Source: Gordionus sp. m RMFG-2023
Lineage: Eukaryota; Nematomorpha; Gordioida; Chordodea; Parachordodidae
Assembly: GCF_954871325.1 (NCBI RefSeq)
Contig: NC_088775.1
Location: 86,343,561 to 86,407,560 of the forward strand
Length of the DNA: 64,000 bases
Direction: 5' to 3'
Below, piece by piece: positions 37,901 through 52,900 of the stretch; the stretch's first letter is position 1, and each line of letters begins with the position of its first letter. A program made the position numbers and the translations under genes. The notes under the pieces are model-generated. The model searched no databases, was not told the origin of the DNA, and saw only the letters and a program-made list of their open reading frames with translations.

Positions 37901-40900
37901 AGATAAAACGGTTAAAAATATTTTAACTGATTGGGGGTGTGGGAGAAAACTTTCATAAAAAATGTTTTTTTAAAGCTTATAATTTCAGGGTAAATACACG
38001 TCGTTTCCTTCATTATAAAATTATTCCAGGCTTGGGTAGTCAACTTGTACAATATATTTTACGAGCTGTGCTAGGTAAGAAATTTACGGACTGGTTCGAG
38101 CTAGCTTCTAGGATATTACCGATGAATTCATTTATGATATTTTTTAAAAAAATGTAAGATACAAAGATTTGCAGTGCCAGCCAATGATTATATTCCTTCC
38201 TTTATTTTATTCTGTTAATAATTTCATTTCATATAAAAAGGCTAGAATAAATAGAAAATATGAATAAATTAAATATTGCAAATAAAAAAATAACTTTTGG
38301 CTGTATTTCAGGGTATATGCGCTACCAGCGTCCCCCCAGGCGTACTGAGTAACCAAGGCTAACAAGTAAGAAGCGCGGGCGTTTCGCGGATTGCGTAATA
38401 ATACCTGTGCAAAATAAAGAAGGTGACGTAGATGCAGATAAAATTGCAGTTAAGTTTTAGGATGTAATACTATTAGATTAATGTTAAAGGAAAGAAAAAT
38501 GCATATGTTTGGGAATATTTATCAAATGTGAAACAAATCTGGTAGATATAAGATAAGCACTCAAGTGTAGTTCCTATTTCAACCACCCATTCTTATTTAA
38601 ACCATCAGATAACGTAATCATTGACTAAATTTATCACCCACAAAATAGAAAAAAAATAGCATTTATTACCCCTCTACGCAAATAGTCCGCGCAGGTTTCC
38701 AAATGAGCAAATATGCGGAAACGTTTAGCCAGCTCGAAATTGGGACTCATCTTTTCGCGGTAAAATGAGGCGGAACTCATGGAAGACGCGCCTTGAGACG
38801 CTTGTAGATCCGAAAGGGATGAAAGGAGAGAAAGCTGGGTTAATAGGGTTATCGCAAAGCCCATTATCACGTATTTCTTTTTTGTAATGTTTAAGAAGAA
38901 TTATTTAAAAAAAAAATCATAAAAACACTCTTTTTGGGGAGCATTTGCATGCTAAAGACAATTAATTTCCTCCTTTCCAATCCGTAAGTAAGGTCAAAAC
39001 TATGTTCCATCTTTTATACAAGGCAGGACAGGTCCTAACCTTGGACCAGGCATGTTACAATTAAACCATTATCAGAAATCTGGAGACTTCAAGAAAAAGG
39101 AGCTCCTTCAAACCAGAAGGAAGTCCCAAGGATAATGCCATTAGTAATCTACAATGGGTTTAATTTTTTAAGCCCGGCCCAAAATTAAAGTAAAAATTAT
39201 TTGTCGACCCAGCCTGAATACCATTCAAATATTAAAAAAATTTATTATTTTTATTAATTATAAATATAACATTCCACAAATAAAAGATATTGACGCCTTG
39301 TTTATTGTAAAAATTTTTAAAAAATATCAATTTATCACAAAATTGTAGATATTATATTAAAAATTTTAAGCCTAACCTGACCCGCTAATTTTTTTTTCAA
39401 ATTATTAGGCCCAACCTAGCCCAACCCGAAGATCTCTAAATGGACACGTTCCCAAAGACAATACACCAGAGACAGGAAGCTATAAAACGATAGGAAAAAC
39501 AATTTGGACCATGAAGATATTTGATTTTCCGTACCTCTTATCTATAAAAAAGATAAACCGAAAAGAATATAACTCATCTCTTGTTATGAAAGAAAGAAAA
39601 GAAAGAAAGCTTTTTTTTTCATTTTCAAAGATCTGCCATACCCTGTGAATTTCGAAAAATTTCCTAAACTTTTCAATTAGTTTTGTTTTATATTCAGATT
39701 TTTTTTTTCATATAAATTTAAGAACGAACACATAAAAAATTTCTTAGAGAAATACATGAACATTTCATAGATACAATGTTATTTCCGACAAAATAAGGTG
39801 TTTTTCTTTTCTTCAAAATGATCCGATTACTTATAAATTTAATTTAAAAAAACCTCCGGGTCTGAAACATAGTTTTGAATTTAAACCCCCAAACTGACAT
39901 GTATAAACTTACGGTGTTGGTCATAGTAAAGCAGTGTTCGAAAAGAACCAAAGCGTCTTCGTATTTTTTCTCCATGTAGGCGATCATGGCTAATCCAGCC
40001 CAGGCTGAGGCGTAACTAGGATCCGAGACTTTGGCTATTTTAAAAATGGATTTTGCATCCTGTAGATTGTATGATATATTTTTTTTAAATTTTTTTATAA
40101 GGAATATACCAATGACATATAATAATTCCTAGACTGGAATGCATTCATAATAATGCATTTGAAAGCGTTGTTGAATGCAAATCAGCTGGACCCGCCATTT
40201 TGGTAACCGATATAGTAATTATTCTCATGTTAAAAACTACTATCAAATCGATAACTTGCATCCTTATTATCTCATTGATCAGGCAAATTCTTTTATAAAG
40301 TTTGCGTCAGACGGAATAAATTGGCCTCTCGTTTAAAATTTTTAATTATGATATGGCTAACCAAAAAGGCGTTCCCAGCTGTTTTCATTGATGAACACTT
40401 TTAATAAATGCATCTTAAGTCTAGGTATTATTATTATGTCATTGGAATATACAAATTTTATTTTAATTATTATTATGTCATTGGAATATACAAATTTTAT
40501 TTTAATTATTATTATGTCATTGGAATATACAAATTTTATTTTATTCCAACTTGATTCTAATCTTTCGTTTTCTTATCCCAAAAACAAAATATTAAATTTT
40601 TTGAAATTTATTAACCTCTTTATTGTCTTGCAATAAATTTAAGATTGCACTGTTACTCCAGTACATAGCGTTATTCTTGTCCAAAAAAACGCAGCTTTTA
40701 AAAACGTCTTTAGCCATGGCAAATCGAGATATTTCTATGAGAAATTTGTTTTTTAAAAAATTAATATAACAATTGTATGAATATTATTTAGGAATGCGCC
40801 GAAATTTTCTATCATTCCTCTTTTTTAAATATCGATTATCCGCAGTTTCCGGTCCGATAAAATGGCGTCTTGATAATATCAAATCAAATCAGATAGGCCT

Positions 40901-43900
40901 CCAAAAAGTGGTTTTGGCATACTTCTAAACATTATATCCATGGATGACTGATAATAATGTGCGCAAGCGTTAAGAAACAAAAAATAATAATTATCTTTCG
41001 AATAAATTAATATCCGAAAAAAATATTCAAAAACAAACAAAAAAAACCGCGCCATTGAAAAAAAATATATTTTTTTTAAAATAAACCAGATGACGCCAAT
41101 AAAATGGCTTTCGCGTTGTACCACATACAGTAATAATAAACGACGGTTTCTAACAATGTTTTCTCGGTCCCGTTCGCTTGATTATTTCCCATAAAGTAAT
41201 TCGAAATCGAAGAATCGTGATTCGCCACGCTCGTGCTGTTAATGGATTTTTCCAGCTTGCTTTGTTTCGATTTTACGATGTCGGCGTAAGCGGGAAACTT
41301 TTCGCACCAACGATTCACCAAGTGATAAGTTTTGGCAACGAGTATTCTTTGATTAAAAAGGGAAATGTATTATTTCCTCTTTCTTTCATATCTATCATCA
41401 TTTTAAATCTATTATAGTGCGAACAAATTGAGCGTTTCAAACGCCGCGTTGCAAGCGCCATTAATGCCTTTCAAATTGCCTAGTGAAAATGGTAAAATTA
41501 CCGTTAGGCGTTAGCAACCATTTTAAAATAAAGCTATATAAAAATATAATATAAATAACTTACTTATATCCTAAAAAGGAATATTTAGAAAAATTAAAGA
41601 AATAAGAAGACAGACGATAATATAATTTTCAAAGACAAATCCTTTTTTTTTGGAAATTATTTAAAATTTTGAATCGACGATATTAATAAAAAGGCAATTT
41701 CAATTTAAACAAGGGATGCGTTATGTGATTTTTATTAAAAAATTACGGCAAAACGTAAACGCTCAATTTGTGTGCACTATTTATTATCTTCCAAGTATAT
41801 ATCATTTTCAAGATCGTTTTTTAATTTCCGAACATTCTGAGTGCAAAGGAAATATGAATCCATTAGAGAATATAAATAATTTTCTGATTTTATAAAACTT
41901 GTATATATTTTGTATTAAAAAAATATCTCAAACTTAGCACCAGGATCTCCGGAAGGATAGCTTCTGGCCAAAGACATATGAGTAGTGCATATTTTGAGCC
42001 ATAAGGGTTGAGAAGAAGGAAATATGCGGAGGGCGCGCAAGTAACAACTTTAGGAGATTAAATAAATGAATACGTAATAAATATATAGATTATAATGTTG
42101 TTTATAAAGTGGGGAATGGTTAAAAATTCGGCTTATTCGGGTTTAATCTATGGACAGGTGGCGGAAAAAAATTTCTAAACTAATTTATTTAAGTTTTTTT
42201 AAAAAAAAACCCTTTTCCCCTTTGATATTCTTGCCATTTGGCGCTTACGTTTAATAAAAAACATTTTATATGTGTCCAAAAAAAAATTAGGAGCAGTGAC
42301 GACTGAGAGAGGTTTTTGAAACATACCAACCCCATCACCATTTCTTAGAATTTATCGCAGGCCTTTAACTTCTCCTATTCTTCCATTTTTCTTTGAAACA
42401 ATTTACAAAAAAATGGTGGCATAATCAAATATCATAAATTTTAAGAGGCTCACCAAGTCGATAACTTTAGCAATTGTCGCAACTGGTTTACCACGTATTG
42501 GTTCTCGTTTGTCTTGGCGGGATTTTTTTGGGGATCCAAATCTTTCCTCGTTTTCTCCGTGTTCCTGCTCTTGTTATCCTCATTGTGGGAGGAGGTTGCT
42601 GATAATGGCAATGCTCCGTCACCTTCCGCGTTTTCGGCGAGACACACCTGGAATATTTTGGCGTGGGGTGAGGATGATCTGAGATGAAACTGGAATCCCA
42701 GAATTTTTTGGGAAGGAAAGTTGTGCAGTAGGGCGCTGGCTTCGCCAAACAAAATCCAAAAATGGGCCCAATTGGGACAACCATACCAATCTGGTATTCG
42801 TAAAAAAAATTAGAATTTCGATTAAAAAAATGTTTAGGATAAAATAAAAAGTTGCGCTTTATAATTTTGATGTTAATATTTCGTTTTTATTTTATATAAC
42901 CAAGAGTAGTGTTGCTAAAACGGCTCGCATTGAGCCGATTTTTAAAAGGTCTTACTCAATATTTCGGACAGAAAAATATAGGCTAAGCCTCTGGATTTCG
43001 TCAATAGATGTCGAAAACCTTTGTGCCCTCAGTCAACAAAATCATCCGGCTTGCATAATATTTTTTGAATAAAATATTAAGATTAGCCGTTTATAAAAAT
43101 CGACCAGAAAAGTGAAAAAAAAGCTCCAAATTTTACCTTTAAATTCCCCAAAATATTTTTTATAAGTAAATCGTTTATGATTATTTTTTTAAACATAAAG
43201 TAATGTTTCATGGTGAAATCACAAAATCTTTTAACATAAAAATTCTTTAATTTTGTTATCTTTATAAAAGATTTTTTTTGGTTAAAATTTTTAGGCTAAA
43301 AAAAATATATTAAAGATTTATTTTTTATACAAAATTCTACAAATAAACTGACTTAAATTTTTTGAGCAAGGATTTTACCATTGGAAATATTTTGAAGAAA
43401 AAGAAATTTGATTTTTCAAAAAGAATTAAAACTTCCTACGATCTAAATATGATCAAGAAAATTTTTTTTTATATTTCGCACTCTATATTAGTAAATGTAA
43501 AACCATTTTCCTAAAACGAATTATTCGTTATCCGGTATATTTTCCGAATAATAAAAATAGTCGATTTTAAAATTCGCCACCAATACGGATAATGAAAAAA
43601 TATTATCCGTCGAATAATTTTTTCTCCATATTTCGATCGAATTATCTAAAATTATTCGTTATAATTTAATTTTTTTTCTCCATATTATTCTAAATTTTAT
43701 AGGAAACCATTAAAACTCATTCAATATATATTTAAAATTATTTATTTTTTTAATCATAATTAATTTTTTTAAAAAATTATTTTGTTTTAATATTTATCGT
43801 ATTTATAGATAGTCGAGTGATTTTATATATCACGTATAGAACTAGTGATTTCTTTGCCCCCAAAAAAAAGTATAAATGGGACGAGATTATATAATTACAA

Positions 43901-46900
43901 TGACTTTTTTATAGATATATATTTGAACAATATTTGAAGTGAAAATTTATTAATTTTAGTTTTAAAGTTGTGTTGTTAAATTGGGTGAGTTATAAAATAT
44001 AGCGTTGTACTACTGGTAGTTTTATAGTGTATAATTTTGGCATTTTTAATTATTTTTATATTTCATTTCTACATTCTATAAATCACTTTTTTTAAATTTT
44101 AATAACCTAATTTTTTTTTTAAAGAAAGAAAAATTTTTGATAGAATTTTAACCTTAAAATTTCAAATAAGTTTAGTAAAAAAAAACTCATTCTATAATTC
44201 ACAGGGACAATAAATTTTTTCAAGATGAAAATTCCATTTTTAAAAAAAAATAATATATTAAAAGAATTTAATTTTCGAATCGAATATTAAGTAAATGATG
44301 TATTATTTGTACGAATATAAATAAGGAATTATTCGATATTCGAAAATACGAATAATGCTAATATTCGATTGGATCCCTAATTGCGCTTATTCATTTATCC
44401 CTACTTTTCCTCGAACTTTTTGTTGTCCAGTCGATCAATAATAATTAATTTTTTCTTTTATTACCCAAAAGATGGCTAGAAATTGTAGACTTTAACGAGT
44501 CATTTATCCCCACGTCGCTATCGGTGGTCGAAAAATTGAGCAGAGAAATCAATAACCCTAAGGCGTTTTGGCAATAGACAACGGCTCGTTCATCGTAATG
44601 CTTACCTAAATTTGTCTTGCATAGATCCACATACGCTTGAGCGAGGCCTAGATTTGAAATAAAAATTATTGAAAAGTAGCGCAATACTTTTTAAAAACTA
44701 CGTAGCAAGTTACAAAATAATCATGGTTAGCGGCATTGAAACATGTAAGACTACCAGATGTTATGGGAACAAAATTTTGAAAACCCTGTTATAAAAAGCT
44801 AGTAATCATATAAGTATTCATTTGACAAAATCTTTAAGACTAGAACTATACCAGCTAACTTAATGAATATACACCCCCTCCTCCCCCAACAAAAAAAATT
44901 TTGAATTGTTTTTTTTAATACTAAATATCGCTGGAAGGTATCCAGGTTTGGTGTATAAAATTTGTTCCAACTCGTATATCGCTTTATCGTGCATCCCCAG
45001 CCGGTAATAAATTCGGGCTAGCTTGGTGTTGTAATAGGATTGGTCCAATTTTTTATAAGTACTGGGTTGGGATTGAGAGTCCGTCTTTACCTTATCGTCG
45101 TGGCTGAGCGCTTCTTGAAAAGCCCTGAGCGCAATTTTGTAGGACTTGTTATTGAAATAAGCTTCGCCCAAACCTTTCCATGATTCGCTTTTCATGATTT
45201 TTTTTTATACAATTGACGATTAAGAGTAATTAATATAAGAACTAAATTTACGACTCTTAAGCCAGATATATCCAACCTCCATTCTAGGTCTCTAATTTGC
45301 CATACATTTCTTTTTAAAATGGCGTTAGCGCAAAAAAAAAATGAAAGGAGAGTAAAGGGAACCTTTTAATTAGAGTTTGAAACCGGAAACTAAATTTTTA
45401 GAACTGCCTTTCGAAAAACATTCAGGGAAGAAGCACAACTATTTATAGTTCAAAATATAATTATTTTCAACGGCATACTTAAAAATTGGCAATAAAATTT
45501 CTTATTTATCATAAATATTTGAAATTTTGTTCATTTTATGAAAAGTAAATAAGTTACAAATTAATTTAAATAAGGGGAGTTACTTTTTTTAAACATTTAA
45601 ATTTACATGTCTTCCGGATCCTCGTGGAACACCTGATTGAAATAATTTATGGCGACGTCATACTTCCTCAAATGCAAGTTGAGGATGCCCAGTCTCCTGT
45701 ACACCCAACTAACGCTACAAGAAAAAATATAAAATCACATCAAGGAGAATAATAATATTAATTTAGATTTAACCATAACCCTATAATGGCTGGGTTCAAA
45801 CCGACCCCACAACCCAAAAATAATATGAAAAATCGACTTTAGAAAAAAAAATGGAATCTAGCTTTTTTATTCGGCCAAATCAAACTAGACCAAATTTATC
45901 GACAAAATATCTAGATTTTAGTTTTTTAAATTTTTTTTTTATTTGGTTTTTTATCTCTTTATTTTTCTTTCTTCAAATTTAAATCGATTAATGATAATAA
46001 TCATGGAAATAATTTCCTTTTATGCAATTTTGGTTGTATATCATTATTATTTTTTCATAAACAATTTTTTCTAAATTTGTAATTTAATAAATAAACGGCA
46101 ATAATATATTTATATATATATATAAAACAAATATTTAATAAATAAACATTTATAAAAATAAATACAAAATGGCTATATTACACAAATTAAAACATATGAT
46201 ACTGGGTTAAGAGAACAATAAATAACCAGTAGTCAGAAAGGGTTTCGTGGCTCTTACTGCTTTACCTGATAGTACCTATGACGCGAATCGCGTATTGAAA
46301 CAATTGTAAGTAAAGTAGGACATAATTTCCCAAGCAATATGAACTTTTTAACTTGATTAAAGGGGGAAGATGTTATACAAGTGAAGTTTTGTGTTACATA
46401 TTTTGATGAATCGTCAAAATTATGTTATTAGATTAGGATTCATGGATGGGTAATTTTTAAATTCCATTTGTTCAGAAAGTAATAAAAGATGTTATATTCA
46501 AAAAACCTTACTATAACAATTGTGGCGTAATATTATATATTTAATTTTGTATAATATAAACCTAAATACATGACAAAATAAACTAGATTTCCATTTGCTT
46601 TTTTAAGCAACTCGATACTGAATGGCTTCAAATTTATTTGTTCCGAGGAGTGATCTGTAGCTGGACCTTTGCCCTGTAGCTAACTGAATCGTTATGAAAG
46701 CTCGATATTTTAAAAAAATAGTATAAATCTCGGATTAAAAAAAACATACTTTTTTTTCGCATATTTATATCTCGACTCGATACACATAATTTGAGGTTTG
46801 AAAATAGAGAGTGGATTTATAAAAATTTATGTTAATAATTTGGCCCAATGGAAAAATCCTAAATCATTTATATTTAACCCTCTTATTTTTTTAAAAAAAT

Positions 46901-49900
46901 GATATCGTGAAAGGACAGTATAATATTACAAAAAAAGCGGCGATTTGTATTTTAAATCCACGAGGAAAATGTAAATTTGACCATATACAAAAAAAATAAA
47001 TATACAATCTATCCCTAGGCTTGTCCTCCACTATACGCGCCATTGATTCGAGGTGGTGTTTGTAAGCTGTTATACTGTCACCCAGTTCTAAATAGTAATC
47101 TGCCAACGTGATACCGTAGGCCAAATTTTTGTAACGAGAAACCTTCCAAGCCTTTTCCGTGCACAAACAGGCTGCCCTTTTATTTCGTTATTATTATTAT
47201 ATATCATTTATTAATTTTTTCATAACAAATAAGGAAAAAAAAATATTAGATGTTTTCTTAAATTGGAAACAAAAAAAATCTTAGCTTAGGCAGAGGTTTC
47301 AAACTCTGGTTCGCACAAGAGTCGGAACTTGGACAGATATTTTTCTGAGTAGATCTGGTCCGGGCGGACCTTTTCCAACCGAACGGAGCTCTTATCGCTC
47401 CAAAAATTTTTATTATTGAGAGTTCGAAATTCTCATCAAAAATAGAAATTTGATTCAAAATTTATTGCAAAATATTTCAATATCACAAGTATTTAAAATA
47501 TAATTTATACCAATATTTTGTAGAAAATAATTTTTTATTATGAGATTAATTTACTCATTTTCTTTAGTTTTTTTTATTTCGATTCTTTCCTTTAAAAAAA
47601 ATTCCTACCCCCCCCCCTCCTTAATCTAATCATTTTAACTTTGTTTGGATCACATTTATTTTTTTTAAATAAGAATTCGAATCGATCTTCCATCTTTGAA
47701 GAAGAAAAAATAATAAACGGATCAAAGGAATGGGAAGAACGATGATAATAGCGCAAATTTGAGGCAAAGTATAGAAAAGTTAATGAAAAAAATATTATAT
47801 ATAAAAAATCTGCAGACCGGCCCCTAATCCCGGACAGTATTCTAATTTTTTTAAATAAACCTGGGCTAATAAATACCCAGGCCAGGTCTAAAGAAATTTT
47901 TTTATTAAATACAAGCTAGGACGTATATTTTTTTAAATCAAATATTTTAAATCGCCATTATTAGCTATAAAAATTAAATATAATATATTTTTAAAAAATC
48001 CGGGTTGGGTCATGCAAATGTTACCTCTGCAGGGTCTCTCATGTTTTGTATAATTCGCAATATGAAGCTTTCGATAACTGTGAATGCAGGATAAGATAGA
48101 TAACAATAGATTTTTTTAAAAAAAAATTTATTTTATTTTCAAATTATAATTAAAACCTGTTTTAAACAGGTTCATAGAAATCCATTATACAATAGGTTCA
48201 TTTTAACTCCTATAGGAAAAAAATATAAAAAATAATGACAATTATATAGATTTGGGCTATAAAAATTTTAAAAAAAATTCTTTCTCGGATCAGGGGTGGA
48301 CTTTATAAAAAAATAGGTGTCAATCATTCAGGATTCTAGCATATAAATTGTAGTTAAAATGTGGCATACTTTAAATGGGTCTTGGCTATGTTAATACTAC
48401 CGAGTTTAACAGATTCCTTGTGACATTCTTCGTAGTAAAGGGCTAATAAACGATAGGGCAAAGCTATGAAGGGATTTGAATGACAAGCCTTGAAAGCTGC
48501 TTCGACGAACCTTTCCTTCATATCCGGCGATTTGGTCCTGTGGGTCCAAAGTATACGGGCGAATTCAATCAAGCATGCGCTCTTGATCAAAGAATACTCG
48601 AACGGGGTATAGTGATATTTCGAAGTGGAGGAGACGTTTTTATTTTTGTCACTGCAATCGGTTTCATAACTGGCGATTAATTCTAAGCATTGTGAATAGC
48701 TTTTGGTAATGTAGATGGATAATTCATTGATAAAAAAATTATTATTATCAATTCGGAATTAAAAGAAGGGGGTGGGGTGATAATTATAAATTTAACTGTG
48801 AAAAATATCTGATATTAAAATTAACTTTAGGGACTCAAAATAAATTATCATATTGATTCAGGAAATAATAATTTTATTGTGAGCATGACAATGTTTACCA
48901 TAGATCTGGGCCCTGGCAAATATTAAAATATTAGTCTGGGCCAAGTAAAAAAATTTAAAGGGGCCGGGCAGCTTGTTTAACATATCTTAACAGGGTAGGT
49001 CTTGTAGATTTTTTAACTTTCTCGCTTCTTAATATAGATTATTGTTATGGAATACGGGTGTCATAGTCACATACTAAAATAATATTTAAAATTGGTTAGT
49101 ACAAAATGGAGATATATATAGACCAAAGCCTGTAGGATATTGGAGTTAATATATACATTAGACATAGGTAAAGGTCTGATTTTGGATAGTTTTGCTTTAA
49201 AAGTATAAGGCTAAATTTTATTAATTTTTAATAACGTTTTTAAGATATATATATCAGAGACTTGCAGGACCGGTCCTAAACCTGGGCACACTAGTCTGGT
49301 CGTATTTTAATTTTTTTTTAAATACCTAAAAAAATATCAAATACCCGGGTTATATATTGTAAAACCAAATATTTTAAATAGCCATTATTAGCTATAAAAA
49401 TTAAAATATAATTTTTTTTTTAAAATACGGGTCAAATTAAAATACAACCTATTAGGTATTTTATGGATCGTTTTTCAGCTAATATAAAATCGATATATAT
49501 AATAACATAAAATTATCTTATCTCCCAATTTGTCGTAAGTGGAGTGAGTTTGAATCACCATACTTTCAATTCAACTAATTGATGGTAATTTTCTCTCATT
49601 TCCTTTTCCTCTTACTATCTAATGTAATCTAATTTATAATTATCAGCCATTTTGTACCCTCACTGACTGATATGGTGAATTACATGCCGATCGGTATCAG
49701 TGCATCTTAGATTTTGACTATTAATTGGTCTAAATGTATTATGCAACTCTATAAAATTGCGGTTATAACAGCTGATTGATTAAAAATTTTATTCGTCCAT
49801 TTAATAATCAACATGTCAGATTTGACAGCTAATTAAATTATTAAAAACCATTTTTAATGTATCATAACCCTAACTCATAGCTCTCTCTCTAACCTCCAAT

Positions 49901-52900
49901 CCTACTCCTTCCTTCATACGTTTAATTTTAAATATATTTCAATTTTTTATCCAATTAAAAAATATCCTCCAGTCGAACATTCCTGGAGCTGATCTACTAT
50001 TCTCTATAAATGAGTTGAGTATTTGGCTCGAGGGCTTAAAAAAATAACATTACTTAAAACTAGGAATTTAAAAATTATTTTCTCTTAAGGAGGGAGGTAA
50101 CGTATTTTTTATTAAAACAAAAAAAAAACATTAAAAACTACAAAAAAAATTTTAACATGACAATCATCCTAAATATTAGTGTAGTTGAACGGCTCGTTTA
50201 GAAACCGATTTTGAAAAACACTTAACTATATATTTTATGAGAAAAATATGGTCTAAGTCTCGAAATTTCTGTAATAGATGTCTAGATATCTTCATGCTTG
50301 CGCAACATTTTTCTGGGGTAAAATATCGAGTTAGCCGTTTCTAAAAATCGGCTCAAATCGAACCGTTTAACAACTGCTTAATATAAAAACCGACAAATAT
50401 TTTTTATAAATTTAAACTTTCGAGATGTTCAAAATTTCTTTTAAAATAATTTTTAACCCTCCTTCTCCACTTCTGTATTTTTTTTACAACGACCCCTACT
50501 TAAATAGAAATAATCATACCAGTTATAAGGAGGAATTCCAGCATCTTTGGTCCGCCCTAAGACATACCAATTTGAAATGGCATCCTCCTATAATAAATAT
50601 ACGCGAAAAAAAATTTTATATAAAAAAATATTGGGGGGGGGAAGGGTGTTGAGAGGGTAAATGGTCCAATCCCAATTTTTTGTTTAAAATCTTATTTTAG
50701 TTTTGGGATTTTTACCATTAAAATATGTGATTTTTCATACCCCACCCTCCCTTTTTTCATCTACCAGAGTTGAGTGGCAAATATGCCACTGTATAAGAAC
50801 GCTATAACTATATCCGTTTTATAGGCCCTGACACAAAAGTGATGTAAAGCCGAGAAAGACATGGGCACATAATATTTTTGCGTCAGTGGCAACACGATTT
50901 TACCACTTATACCTTAATTATAATGATCAACATTGAAAAATTATTAATTTTTTTTCGGGGCTGGCCAGGATGGCTGCTTGGCGGTATGGGAATGGGGGTG
51001 GTGTAATATTTACAAATAAATACTTTTTCCGAAAAATATCTACTCGGGTTATCGACTTCCTCTCCGTGAGTTAATGCTAGCACGTTGGCCCATTTAGAAT
51101 TTACCTGCGATCGAAATTTAAATTACGACATAATTTATAAAATGTTTAATAAAACTAATATATATTTTTTTAAAGATGGCCTTCAAATATCATCAAGTTT
51201 TTTCATTTTATAAAATTTATCATATTTACATTCTAAAGGAAAAATAAAAATTGGTTATTAAAATTTCTAAAAAAAAAGGGTGCAATATACCGGAAGTAAT
51301 TCTTTAGCAAGCGTCTTATCGATAGTATCACTGGATGCTTCCATTTTTCCGTACCTAATCAAAATGTCGAATACGACGATCAAGTTTCTCAATATATCGT
51401 GATAACCCCTGGAACATTCTTTGAGTTGCGATTTACCTAAAAAATTTGGTAGAATTATTATTTTTTTATTTTTGAAGTTCTCATACTATTCAAATTTTAA
51501 TCAACAAGTTTTTATCAAATAAACCAGCAAGGGAGATTAGCAGACGATTTTTATATTTAAAACACCTAATTTGATCGAAGGTAGTTTTGTTACATGCCGA
51601 TTTTTAAAAGGGGTTAACTCAATATTTTATAAAAAATTATCAAAAACTTGAAGATTATGCTCAGAGTTTTGACAGACAGCCTAGCCTTAGACATCCTTCA
51701 CCAAAAATTTCAAAACTCGAGTAATATTATTGTGGCAAAAATCTTGATTTGGCGCTATTGCTTAAAAAAACTGGCTTAAATAGAACCGTTTAGCAATGCT
51801 AACAGGAAGTAATGTAAGTGCGCAAAATATAATTTTTTTTGATTTACAATCTATTATAGGGTAGTTCAAAAGTTGGAGGTTAAATCAGATTTTTTCAAAT
51901 TGAAAAATCTCTTTCAACCAAACACTATAATGATTCTGAATAAATAAAAAAAAATTTATCACATCTATCCAAATGGAAAACAGCTTTTTCGTAATCCCTG
52001 ATCATATAATAGGTGCGAGCCAATAGGAAGCTAGTTTCCGGGTAATCGTCGGAATTGAATTTCGAGTTTTCGACTAATACAAACATAATATTAATTTATA
52101 TAATTTAGAAAAAAAATAAATGTATTATTAGGGTATTTGCCAAATTGGGGTTATGTGAAGATTATAGAAAAATAACTATTTTATTCCCCCCCCCTAAGAT
52201 TAAAGGTGCGTTGCGTCTCATTTTATTACATACCTTAAGTATTTAATACAATTATTATGTAGTGAAGTGGTTCCTTCTAAATACCGCATGCGCCTTAATA
52301 TATTGCATTAGAGAGAAGTTATCCCAATAAATATGCGATTAAATTTAGGAGTAAGCCTTTCGGGAACGGGGTCATTCATTGTATTTTTAGCCCAACTCGT
52401 CCAATTCTTTCAAAATGGAGAATAGCAGGTTTGAAATGGTAAAAAATGTTAATTTTTACCGATTGAAATTTGAATATCTGGCAATCTGGTTAAAGACCAA
52501 TATAAAATCGTCTTTAAAACTATTAATTCCTTTGGAATGGTAAAAATGTTATTTTTAATGTATTATAATGATGTTAGCTCTTACACAATGAACAACCTGG
52601 CAACAAATTAAGAAGCCTATATTTTTCAAATATAGATCAAGACAAATAATAATTAATGAAAATGTATAATTACTAGTACAATTTAGTATTTTAAATTTAC
52701 AAATTTCTAATTTATATTAATGCAAATCTTTGCGATTAACTTTAACTTTTCGTTAGATCTACTTTTGACCCAAGTATCCAAACTATCAAAAATTAGGCCA
52801 ACGAAAAGTTTTTTTTTTTTAAAAATAGCTACTTTAAAACCCGGGGTAACAAAAAATTTATCGCGTTATAAATTAAACTATCATTTAGGGCTTTGATTCT

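Noticed and set aside
40879-41124. Minus-strand frame resembling a membrane protein
   Set aside because: It is intron sequence. The exons at 41,087-41,346 and 40,616-40,734 join exactly in phase without it.
42488-42784. Second minus-strand frame overlapping SKI3 exon 42,454-42,790
   Set aside because: Only the other frame joins in phase with the exons on both sides and keeps the TPR pattern.
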